This document shows, piece by piece, positions 1 through 4,855 of a DNA stretch of 7,712 bases (the first letter of the stretch is position 1; the number at the start of each line of letters is the position of its first letter). Origin of the DNA: Thiotrichaceae bacterium (lineage in GTDB: Bacteria; Pseudomonadota; Gammaproteobacteria; Thiotrichales; Thiotrichaceae); NCBI GenBank assembly GCA_027024625.1, contig JALVRY010000019.1, positions 1-7,712 on the forward strand, written 5' to 3'. A model generated the notes under the pieces. It ran no database searches. It was given only the letters and a program-made list of their open reading frames with translations, and was not told the DNA's origin. A program made the position numbers and the translations under genes.

Positions 1-186
1 TTTGGTATCGATATGAACACCGATCATACACTGGAAGAAGTCGGCAAACAGTTCGATGTAACACGTGAACGTATCCGTCAAATTGAAGCAAAAGCTCTAA
101 GAAAGTTGCGTCATCCTACGCGTTCAGATATGCTTCGCAGCTTCCTAGAACTAACAGGCGATGGCTCTAAAAATACGAGTTCATAG
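1..186 (+). CDS. rpoD: RNA polymerase sigma factor RpoD (sigma-70), C-terminal end only
   Basis: The frame is open from the first base and codes for 61 residues before a TAG stop. It reads [20 protein letters not shown] and continues with [19 protein letters not shown]. This is the nearly invariant region 4.2 of the housekeeping sigma factor, the helix-turn-helix that contacts the -35 element. The start and all of regions 1 to 4.1 lie outside the window. After the conserved RSFLE, where E. coli RpoD ends almost at once, this protein runs on for about ten more residues ([11 protein letters not shown]). The tail is short, polar and unlikely to be structured. The gene is followed by a hairpin and a tRNA-Ile2 gene. 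Identification is very secure from the helix-turn-helix sequence alone. Confidence 0.98.
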   Translation, partial: FGIDMNTDHTLEEVGKQFDVTRERIRQIEAKALRKLRHPTRSDMLRSFLELTGDGSKNTSS

Positions 187-208
187 GCTTAATTATTAGT
201 TAGTTTTT

Positions 209-251
209 AAGGGAGAGTTAATCTGGCTGTATTAGGATTAATTCCCCTTTT
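209..251 (+). terminator. Imperfect hairpin between rpoD and tRNA-Ile2, terminator- or processing-like
   Basis: The left arm AAGGGAGAGTTAATC (209-223) pairs with the right arm GATTAATTCCCCTT (236-249) around a 12-base loop, with a one-base offset near the middle. The right arm leads into TTTT (248-251), so it looks like a weak Rho-independent terminator for rpoD. The tRNA begins only two bases later. Either some transcription reads through into the tRNA, or the hairpin is an RNA-processing signal at the tRNA 5' end. The base pairing is visible; the function is inferred. Confidence 0.55.
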
Positions 252-252
252 A

Positions 253-329
253 GGGCCTGTAGCTCAGTTGGTTAGAGCAGTCGACTCATAATCGATTGGT
301 CGCGGGTTCAAGTCCCTCCAGGCCCACCA
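253..329 (+). tRNA. ileX: tRNA-Ile2, anticodon CAU (needs lysidine; reads AUA)
   Basis: A complete 77-nt cloverleaf with encoded CCA. The acceptor stem is GGGCCTG (253-259) with CAGGCCC (319-325), seven perfect pairs, discriminator A326 and CCA 327-329. The D stem is GCTC (262-265) with GAGC (275-278). The anticodon stem is GTCGA (280-284) with TCGAT (292-296), and the anticodon CAT is at 287-289. The T loop TTCAAGT is at 307-313. A CAT anticodon can be initiator Met, elongator Met or Ile2. The block GACTCATAATCG followed by TTGGTCG closely resembles E. coli ileX and not metT, and the gene follows rpoD as ileX lies near rpoD in E. coli, so I call it Ile2. TilS would convert the wobble C to lysidine. 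The T stem has one C-T mismatch (303/317). Confidence 0.9.
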
Positions 330-336
330 TTATTCA

Positions 337-366
337 ATTCCAGAGCAATCATTTTTGCTCTGGAAT
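337..366 (+). terminator. Perfect 12-bp hairpin after tRNA-Ile2
   Basis: ATTCCAGAGCAA (337-348) is the exact reverse complement of TTGCTCTGGAAT (355-366), with a six-base loop (TCATTT). It begins eight bases after the tRNA CCA. There is no run of T after the right arm (CCTCTATATC follows), so it is not a classic intrinsic terminator. It may mark the 3' end of the tRNA precursor or protect it until processing. The palindrome is certain; its role is inferred. Confidence 0.6.
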
Positions 367-443
367 CCTCTATATCAAGCTTTTCAGCTTATTTATACTC
401 ATTCCCAACTAGCTAAGTTTATGTAATATTGCACTCTAATAAG

Positions 444-463
444 GGTATCAGTAGTGGTATCAG
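444..463. repeat. Tandem GGTATCAG repeat, possible integration-site remnant
   Basis: The octamer GGTATCAG occurs twice, at 444-451 and 456-463, separated by four bases. It lies about 115 bp downstream of the tRNA gene in non-coding DNA. Short tandem GGTATCA-type repeats are, as I recall, often seen close to P4-type tyrosine integrase genes next to tRNA genes. No integrase fragment and no second copy of the tRNA 3' end is visible here, so a scar of a lost element is only a possibility. Confidence 0.35.
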
Positions 464-481
464 AATAAAATTTAGAAACAC

Positions 482-514
482 AAAAAAAAGGGGCTATAAA
501 TAGCCCCTTTTTTT
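482..514. terminator. Bidirectional intrinsic terminator between rpoD-tRNA and fccAB
   Basis: GGGGCTA (490-496) pairs perfectly with TAGCCCC (501-507) around a TAAA loop. It is flanked by eight A on the left (482-489) and seven T on the right (508-514). Read on either strand this is a GC-rich stem followed by a U tract. It can therefore stop leftward fccAB transcripts, whose last codon is at 542, as well as rightward rpoD-tRNA read-through. The convergent arrangement of the two units fits this. Confidence 0.93.
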
Positions 515-541
515 ACAACAATGTAATAGCTTTAAAATGCT

Positions 542-1840
542 TTACTTGAAAATATCGCTAGTGATGTTGTTATACCAACTATATGCATATTGAACTTCAC
601 GAGCACGCGTTTCAGCAGAGGCATCTGTCGCGGTTAAACCACCAGATAGCTTGTTGATTTTAGGCGTACCCTTCTCTTTATCTTTGCCAAGCTCATATAC
701 CGCAGCAACAGAAATACCATAGTCAGGACCAACAATACTATAGCAAGTATTAACATATGCCTGACTTGCCATATCTGTTCCTTTAAGAGCAGCAACGATA
801 GCAGCAGCAGTGACTTTACCTTGAGAGTTCGCAGCATAGCCTGACTTAGGCATACCAGTTGCTACACTTGAGTCACCAATGACGTGAATGTCTTTATGGA
901 TAGTTGACTCGAATGTACCTAAATCAACAGGACACCAGCCCTTTTCATTCGTTAGACCTGCATCAAACGCGATTTTACCTGCTTTCTGTGCAGGAATGAC
1001 ATTTAATACGTCTGCTTTGATTTCATCACCAAAACCATTTGTAATCGTTTTAGTTGCTGCATCAACTTTTGCAAGAGCTGTGTCATCACCACCAGCCCAT
1101 TCGATCATGCTGTTGTCAGTTTCATAGCCGTATAAATCTTTCCAGCCCTGCGTGAATAGCCCCATTTTTGAGAACTTTTGCTTAGGATCTTGAATTATGA
1201 TTTTTGACTTTGGCTTTTTGGCCTTCAAATACATTGCAATTTGACTTGCTCGCTCATAAGGGCCAGGAGGGCAACGGAAAGGGTTGGTTGGTGGGCAAAT
1301 AACAACCGTGCCACCATCATCCATTGCTTCTAACTGCTTACGTAATGTTGCAGTTTGGGGACCTGCTTTCCATGCATGAGGAATTTCTTCAGCAACTTTT
1401 TCATCATAGCCTTCAATTCCATCAAATTTAAAGTCAACACCAGGTGAAACAACCAGCTTGTCATAAGCAAATTCTCCGCCTTTTGTTTTAACTTTTTTTC
1501 CTTCCGCATCAATTGCCGTTACAGTATCGATAACGACATTAACACCATGACCTTTCATGCCATCATAGCCAAACTTAATATCGTCCATTGTACGGACTCC
1601 ACTAAGCACCTCGTTACTCATGTAACATGTATAATAGGCTTCATTCTTTTCAATCAATGTAACATCAATTGATGGATCCATCATTTTGATATACTTAGCT
1701 GCTGTACCGCCACCAGTACCACCACCAACGACGACAACCTTTGCTCCTGCTCCTCTAGCAATAAAAGGAACACCCAATACGCCTAATGCGGTTGCACCTG
1801 CAGAGGCTTTTAGAAAACTTCTACGTGAGAAATTTGACAT
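542..1840 (-). CDS. fccB: Flavocytochrome c sulfide dehydrogenase, FAD-binding subunit
   Basis: This 432-residue protein is the flavin subunit of FCSD, which oxidises sulfide in the periplasm and passes electrons to the cytochrome subunit. The N-terminus has a twin-arginine signal (SRRSFLK at 5-11, then a hydrophobic stretch to about ARG30), so it should be exported folded with FAD. A dinucleotide-binding fold starts at [17 protein letters not shown] (34-50). Cys72 in YYTCYMSN matches the cysteine that binds FAD covalently in Allochromatium vinosum (Cys42 after removing about 30 residues). Cys190 ([11 protein letters not shown]) and Cys366 (NTCYSI) sit where that enzyme has its redox-active disulfide (161/337). 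A C-terminal FCSD domain ends in [11 protein letters not shown], typical of the family. Cys182 and Cys303 are additional cysteines. The ATG has an AGAGGAG ribosome site eight bases away, and the gene begins 17 bp after fccA stops, so the two are co-transcribed. A SoxF-type partner is the close alternative, but the adjacent diheme cytochrome favours FccB. Confidence 0.95.
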   Translation of the reverse strand: MSNFSRRSFLKASAGATALGVLGVPFIARGAGAKVVVVGGGTGGGTAAKYIKMMDPSIDVTLIEKNEAYYTCYMSNEVLSGVRTMDDIKFGYDGMKGHGVNVVIDTVTAIDAEGKKVKTKGGEFAYDKLVVSPGVDFKFDGIEGYDEKVAEEIPHAWKAGPQTATLRKQLEAMDDGGTVVICPPTNPFRCPPGPYERASQIAMYLKAKKPKSKIIIQDPKQKFSKMGLFTQGWKDLYGYETDNSMIEWAGGDDTALAKVDAATKTITNGFGDEIKADVLNVIPAQKAGKIAFDAGLTNEKGWCPVDLGTFESTIHKDIHVIGDSSVATGMPKSGYAANSQGKVTAAAIVAALKGTDMASQAYVNTCYSIVGPDYGISVAAVYELGKDKEKGTPKINKLSGGLTATDASAETRAREVQYAYSWYNNITSDIFK

Positions 1841-1857
1841 TGTTTAATCTCCTCTGA

Positions 1858-2496
1858 TTATTGTTGGCTAGCGTAGTATTCAAGAAGTTCAGCAATGGCA
1901 TCATCACCTTTGCTTTCATGAACAGACTTAAGCTTCTTGGCCATCTTCTTTGGCACAGTACGATCACCGCTTAGGGCATCTTTTAAACTGTATTGAAGAT
2001 AAGGTTTCCATTGTCCAGCTAAAATACCAGAACCATCAACATCTTGTGATCCACCTTCTTCATGGCATTTTTCACAGCTTTTTTCATGAATTTTCTTGCC
2101 CGCTGCCGCTTTCGTTGCATCGGCTTCTTGCTTAGCCGCAACAAACTTTTGCTTTGAGAAGAATCCTGCCATTGCAGCAATATCTTCGTCAGAATAGCCT
2201 TTAGCAATACGTCCCATGATTGTTGCGTTTTTACCGCCTTCATCATCTTTAAATGCATTCATTGCATCAGTAAACGTATCTTCTGCCATTCCTGCAATTG
2301 TTGGAATGGCTGGTCCAGTACTTACACCGTTTGTGCCGTGACAACCTGCACAAGTATAAGAAAGCATCGTTGCACGAGCGTCCCCACCTGTCGTTGATGC
2401 CGCTGCTTTTTCTTCATCTGCTGCCATCGCAACAGATGTACTGAACGTAAGCCCGATGGCCACGATCATAGTCGATAGGCTAATTTTATGCCTCAT
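1858..2496 (-). CDS. fccA: Flavocytochrome c sulfide dehydrogenase, diheme cytochrome c subunit
   Basis: A 212-residue exported diheme cytochrome. The N-terminus is a Sec-type signal (MRHKISLSTMIVAIG and onward) with a likely cleavage after AMA at residue 25, leaving about 187 residues. This is close to the roughly 21-kDa diheme subunit of Allochromatium and unlike the monoheme subunit of Chlorobium. The two heme sites are CAGCH (49-53) and CEKCH (141-145), one in each half, each half resembling a class I cytochrome c. Met94 (TIMGRIAKG) and Met185 (KKMAKKL) are plausible distal ligands. It would accept electrons from the FccB flavin and deliver them to soluble cytochromes or an oxidase. GGAGGA lies four bases before the ATG. 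The gene is first in the operon, downstream of a perfect FNR-type box. Taken alone it could be a cytochrome c4-like protein; fccB directly after it settles the call. Confidence 0.92.
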   Translation of the reverse strand: MRHKISLSTMIVAIGLTFSTSVAMAADEEKAAASTTGGDARATMLSYTCAGCHGTNGVSTGPAIPTIAGMAEDTFTDAMNAFKDDEGGKNATIMGRIAKGYSDEDIAAMAGFFSKQKFVAAKQEADATKAAAGKKIHEKSCEKCHEEGGSQDVDGSGILAGQWKPYLQYSLKDALSGDRTVPKKMAKKLKSVHESKGDDAIAELLEYYASQQ

Positions 2497-2572
2497 ATCA
2501 TCCTCCGTTCTCTTACTTTAAGTATGTCAAATTGATACTGTTTTACACCTTGATAACTCAATTAATATCAAA

Positions 2573-2586
2573 TTGATCTATATCAA
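2573..2586 (-). promoter_or_regulatory. Perfect FNR/ANR-type box upstream of fccAB
   Basis: The 14 bases read TTGAT, four bases (CTAT), ATCAA, an exact match to the FNR-family consensus TTGAT-N4-ATCAA. The inner edge is 76 bp from the fccA ATG. If it acts as a class II activator site centred at -41.5, transcription would start near 2538, leaving a leader of about 40 bases; I see only a weak -10 there. Further half-sites lie around it, including ATCAAATTGAT (2567-2577, overlapping), TCAAATTGAT (2527-2536) and TTGAT (2550-2554, 2602-2606). The match is direct; control by oxygen limitation is inferred. Confidence 0.7.
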
Positions 2587-2676
2587 CTAGAGGCATACTA
2601 ATTGATAAACGGCAAAAAGGAAATAAAAAACAAAGGAAAACCACAATATAAGTTATTGTTTTAATTATCTATTTGC

Positions 2677-2692
2677 GAATATTATAATATTC
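2677..2692. repeat. Perfect 16-bp AT-rich palindrome next to the cysE stop
   Basis: GAATATTATAATATTC equals its own reverse complement. It starts eight bases beyond the cysE stop codon on the leftward strand. No run of T follows in either direction, so it is a poor intrinsic terminator. It could be a protein-binding site or a weak 3' hairpin. With two G-C pairs only, chance in AT-rich DNA is also possible. Confidence 0.5.
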
Positions 2693-2699
2693 AAACATG

Positions 2700-3476
2700 T
2701 TAATCATTGCTATCTGATGAATCACATGATGGTTCTTTATCAATACCCGATACAGTAATTTCAGGCAGTGGTTCCTCTTGCATGGTGCTACCTAAGCGAC
2801 GCATTTCTACACACATTCTTTCCATCTTTTCATCCATTAAATGAATATGATCTAGCATGCGATGCATGGCATTTGATACAGGATCAGGCATATCTTGGGT
2901 TGCACCATAAGCATCGAAGCCCATTTTTTTGGCAATATCTTCGCGTTTTTTCTGCTGATTAGTTCGTCTCTGAACTTCTCTTCCTGGAATGCCAATAATA
3001 GTCATATTCTCTGGGGCATCTTTGACAACAACAGCATTTGAACCAACCCGCACACCCGAGGATAATGTAATCGGCCCTAGTATCTTTGCACCTGCCCCCA
3101 CTACAACATCATTTTCTAGCGTAGGGTGTCGCTTGCCCTTATTCCATGTTGTACCGCCTAGTGTTACCCCATGATACATTGTGCAATCATCACCCACTTC
3201 TGCGGTTTCACCAATCACAACTCCCATGCCATGATCGATAAAAAAGCGTCGCCCGATTGTTGCCGCTGGATGAATTTCAATGCCCGTAAAAAAACGGGCA
3301 AAATTAGATAATATTCTAGCCAGCCATTTAAACCCGTTTTCCCATAGCACATGACTAAATCGATGAAAAATAATGGCATGCACCCCCGGATAAGTAGTTA
3401 GCACATCGAAATGATTCCTTGCGGCGGGGTCTCGATCAAATACACAGTTAATATCTTCTTTTATTCGCTGAAACAT
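2700..3476 (-). CDS. cysE: Serine O-acetyltransferase, short type
   Basis: This 258-residue enzyme transfers acetyl from acetyl-CoA to L-serine, giving O-acetylserine for cysteine synthesis in the cytoplasm. The short N-terminal helical part (1-65) is followed by a left-handed beta-helix of hexapeptide repeats (about 66-165: [29 protein letters not shown] and others). Asp81-His82 (IDHGMG) and His117 (GKRHPTLE) match E. coli Asp157-His158 and His193 with identical spacing, and Asp16 (DRDPAA) matches E. coli Asp92, so about 76 N-terminal residues are absent relative to E. coli. The tail (about 170-258) is charged and ends in SCDSSDSND, without the terminal isoleucine that E. coli CysE inserts into CysK. 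The ATG is preceded by a modest AGGT. It is divergent from the HTH regulator and lies about 200 bp upstream of fccA on the same strand, probably as its own transcript given the FNR-type box between them. Confidence 0.95.
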   Translation of the reverse strand: MFQRIKEDINCVFDRDPAARNHFDVLTTYPGVHAIIFHRFSHVLWENGFKWLARILSNFARFFTGIEIHPAATIGRRFFIDHGMGVVIGETAEVGDDCTMYHGVTLGGTTWNKGKRHPTLENDVVVGAGAKILGPITLSSGVRVGSNAVVVKDAPENMTIIGIPGREVQRRTNQQKKREDIAKKMGFDAYGATQDMPDPVSNAMHRMLDHIHLMDEKMERMCVEMRRLGSTMQEEPLPEITVSGIDKEPSCDSSDSND

Positions 3477-3578
3477 AATGAACTACCTATTTTATAAGGT
3501 GATTGAGGAACATTAATTCTATAATGAAAATACATTAGCCCGTTACTCTCAACTATAAATACACTTGAAATACCTGAC
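3477..3578. promoter_or_regulatory. Divergent promoter region, cysE / HTH regulator
   Basis: These 102 bp carry the start signals of two genes pointing away from each other. On the + strand there is a TATAAT at 3520-3525 and a TATAAAT at 3554-3560; the second would start transcription only about 10-15 bases before the regulator ATG. On the - strand TATAAA near 3492-3497 could serve cysE. An inverted repeat CATTA-N6-TAATG (3511-3526) overlaps the first -10 and is a candidate operator. No convincing -35 hexamer is seen for any of them. Confidence 0.4.
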
Positions 3579-4328
3579 ATGGCACAAACTTCTCTCATTA
3601 TAAATACACTGAAAAAATCCCTAAAATCCTACGGAAAAACCTATGCTGATGTCGCTAAGCACCTACAGCTCTCTGAGGCTAGTGTAAAACGAATGTTTGC
3701 TCAGCAGAGCCTAAGTTTGCAACGCTTAGATGCTATTTGCGGCTTACTAGAAATTGAGATCAGCGATTTAATTCAGCGAGCCAATGAATCGACTGCTTTA
3801 CAAATTGATGAATTAAGCGATGCACAGGAGAAGGAGTTAGTCTCCGATATTGAGCTTTTATTAGTCACCGTATGTGTGCTTCATAATTGGAGCTTAGATG
3901 ATATGTTGCACTACTATACCCTTAGCAAAGCAAGGTGCATCCAGCTTTTGACTAGACTAGATCGCCTCAAGTTAATCGAATTACTCCCTAATAATAAGAT
4001 AAAACTACGTGTATCCCCGAATTTCAAATGGCGTAAAAATGGCCCCATCCAACACTTCTTCCAAACCAATATTGAAACCGAATTCTTTAATTCAAATTTT
4101 GCCGTGGAGGAAGAAAAACTCATCGTACTTAACGGCATGCTGTCAAAAGAATCCAATATTATTTTACAACGTAAGCTAGAACGCCTTTCTCGTGAGTTTG
4201 ATGAGATGACTAAGGAAGATGCTCCACTGCCATTAGGTGAACGCATGGGCTACACCACGGTTCTTGCCATTCGTAACTGGCATTATGAAATGTTTGCTCA
4301 TTTACAAAAGATAAACCCGATTAGCTAA
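3579..4328 (+). CDS. XRE-like helix-turn-helix transcriptional regulator, target unknown
   Basis: A 249-residue cytoplasmic protein. Residues 8-65 form a Cro/C1-type DNA-binding domain; the helix-turn-helix is at about 21-42 (TYADVAKHLQLSEASVKRMF). A second segment (about 103-148) looks like a winged helix: WSLDDMLHYYTLS, a helix with KARCIQLLTRLDRL, then the wing-like NNKIKLRVS. The rest (about 155-249) is helical and may dimerise or sense a ligand. Proteins of this size and layout are common in gammaproteobacteria, but I do not know a characterised member, so no gene name is given. The ATG has no Shine-Dalgarno sequence, and a TATAAAT 19-25 bases upstream suggests a very short leader. It is divergent from cysE and upstream of yiaA and the lipid-remodelling fusion; either side, or itself, could be the target. 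Confidence 0.8.
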   Translation: MAQTSLIINTLKKSLKSYGKTYADVAKHLQLSEASVKRMFAQQSLSLQRLDAICGLLEIEISDLIQRANESTALQIDELSDAQEKELVSDIELLLVTVCVLHNWSLDDMLHYYTLSKARCIQLLTRLDRLKLIELLPNNKIKLRVSPNFKWRKNGPIQHFFQTNIETEFFNSNFAVEEEKLIVLNGMLSKESNIILQRKLERLSREFDEMTKEDAPLPLGERMGYTTVLAIRNWHYEMFAHLQKINPIS

Positions 4329-4487
4329 TTCTCAAACCAGACACTCAAACAAAAAACAAAAAGTATCACTATACAATACTAACAGCCATAAATATCACAA
4401 CTCTTTTCGTTTAAGTTGTATTTAAATAGCCTTATTGCCATAGTTCATCTCAACGAGACATTACAAACACAGACAGAGGATTCAATC

Positions 4488-4754
4488 ATGCAAAACACTA
4501 ACTCAAACACAACAGGCTGGGTACTTTTTGTAAAACTTTCATTTGTTATTTCACTTTTAGCGATGGTTGCCGCCATCTTTTTTATGCCCGGTGATTTAAT
4601 GCTCAAAGGTTATTTAGCACTAAATTCTTTATTTATCGTTAGTTCTACGATTATGGTTTCCAAGACAGTGAGAGATGAGTACGAAAATCAGAAATTAATC
4701 AACAGGAAAACAGAACTCAGCATGGGTACAAGTACTGCCGATTATACTGAATGA
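4488..4754 (+). CDS. YiaA/YiaB-type two-helix inner-membrane protein
   Basis: An 88-residue membrane protein of unknown function. Two hydrophobic helices (about 11-33 and 40-58) are joined by a short loop with PGD and KGY, and are followed by SKTVRDEYE (58-66) and a polar tail. The aromatic start of helix 1 (GWVLFVKLSF), the KGY at the start of helix 2 and the KTVRD motif after it are the pattern of the YiaA/B two-helix domain. I chose the ATG with AGAGGA seven bases upstream; the same frame is open from a TTG at 4416, but that extension is polar, lacks a ribosome site and precedes the conserved domain. It lies 160 bp after the regulator and 101 bp before the LplT-Aas fusion, all on one strand. 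The family assignment is from memory of the motif. Confidence 0.8.
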   Translation: MQNTNSNTTGWVLFVKLSFVISLLAMVAAIFFMPGDLMLKGYLALNSLFIVSSTIMVSKTVRDEYENQKLINRKTELSMGTSTADYTE

Positions 4755-4855
4755 GTTCAACCTAGATCAGCCTAAATCAGCTAAAACCAAGAGGAGTCAC
4801 TGCTTGAAAGCATGTGACTCTGATAAAAACAAAAACAACCACCACAGTCATCATT
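4755..4855 (+). promoter_or_regulatory. Structured leader of the lplT-aas gene
   Basis: The 101 bp hold, in order: a tandem decamer CCTAGATCAG/CCTAAATCAG (4761-4780); a strong ribosome site GAGGAG (4791-4796); and a hairpin GAGTCACTGC (4794-4803) with GCA-T-GTGACTC (4810-4820), one bulged T and loop TTGAAA. No T tract follows the hairpin, so it is not a standard terminator. The hairpin covers part of the ribosome site. A TTG at 4804, seven bases after that site, opens a 22-codon frame ending at 4872 that overlaps the main ATG (4856). The main ATG itself has no Shine-Dalgarno. Control by leader translation is inferred. Confidence 0.4.

Noticed and set aside
253..329. tRNA-Met (CAU) annotation
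   Set aside because: The anticodon alone allows it, but the anticodon arm and variable region match tRNA-Ile2 of E. coli and not elongator Met, and the position after rpoD fits ileX.
634..837. Short open frame inside fccB, same strand, other frame
   Set aside because: Leucine- and lysine-rich low-complexity translation, no ribosome site, wholly within the strongly supported fccB.
888..1127. Open frame on the + strand opposite fccB
   Set aside because: Antisense shadow of fccB with no recognisable domain or start signal.
3914..4246. 110-codon antisense frame within the HTH regulator gene
   Set aside because: Serine-rich shadow with no motif; the sense frame has a clear helix-turn-helix.
4320..4329. 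ATTAGCTAAT palindrome at the stop of the regulator gene
   Set aside because: Too short and AT-rich, no T tract; expected by chance.
4416..4487. TTG start adding 24 residues to the YiaA/B-type protein
   Set aside because: No ribosome site, and the added residues precede the conserved domain; ATG 4488 has AGAGGA at good spacing.
4751..4765. ATG overlapping the yiaA stop (ATGA), in frame with the lplT-aas start
   Set aside because: It meets TAG after four codons, and a second in-frame TGA lies at 4805, so it cannot start the long gene.
4814..4855. GTG 4814 as start of the lplT-aas fusion
   Set aside because: It would add 14 Thr/Lys-rich residues with the ribosome site 17 bases away and buried in a hairpin; the conserved transporter begins right at ATG 4856.
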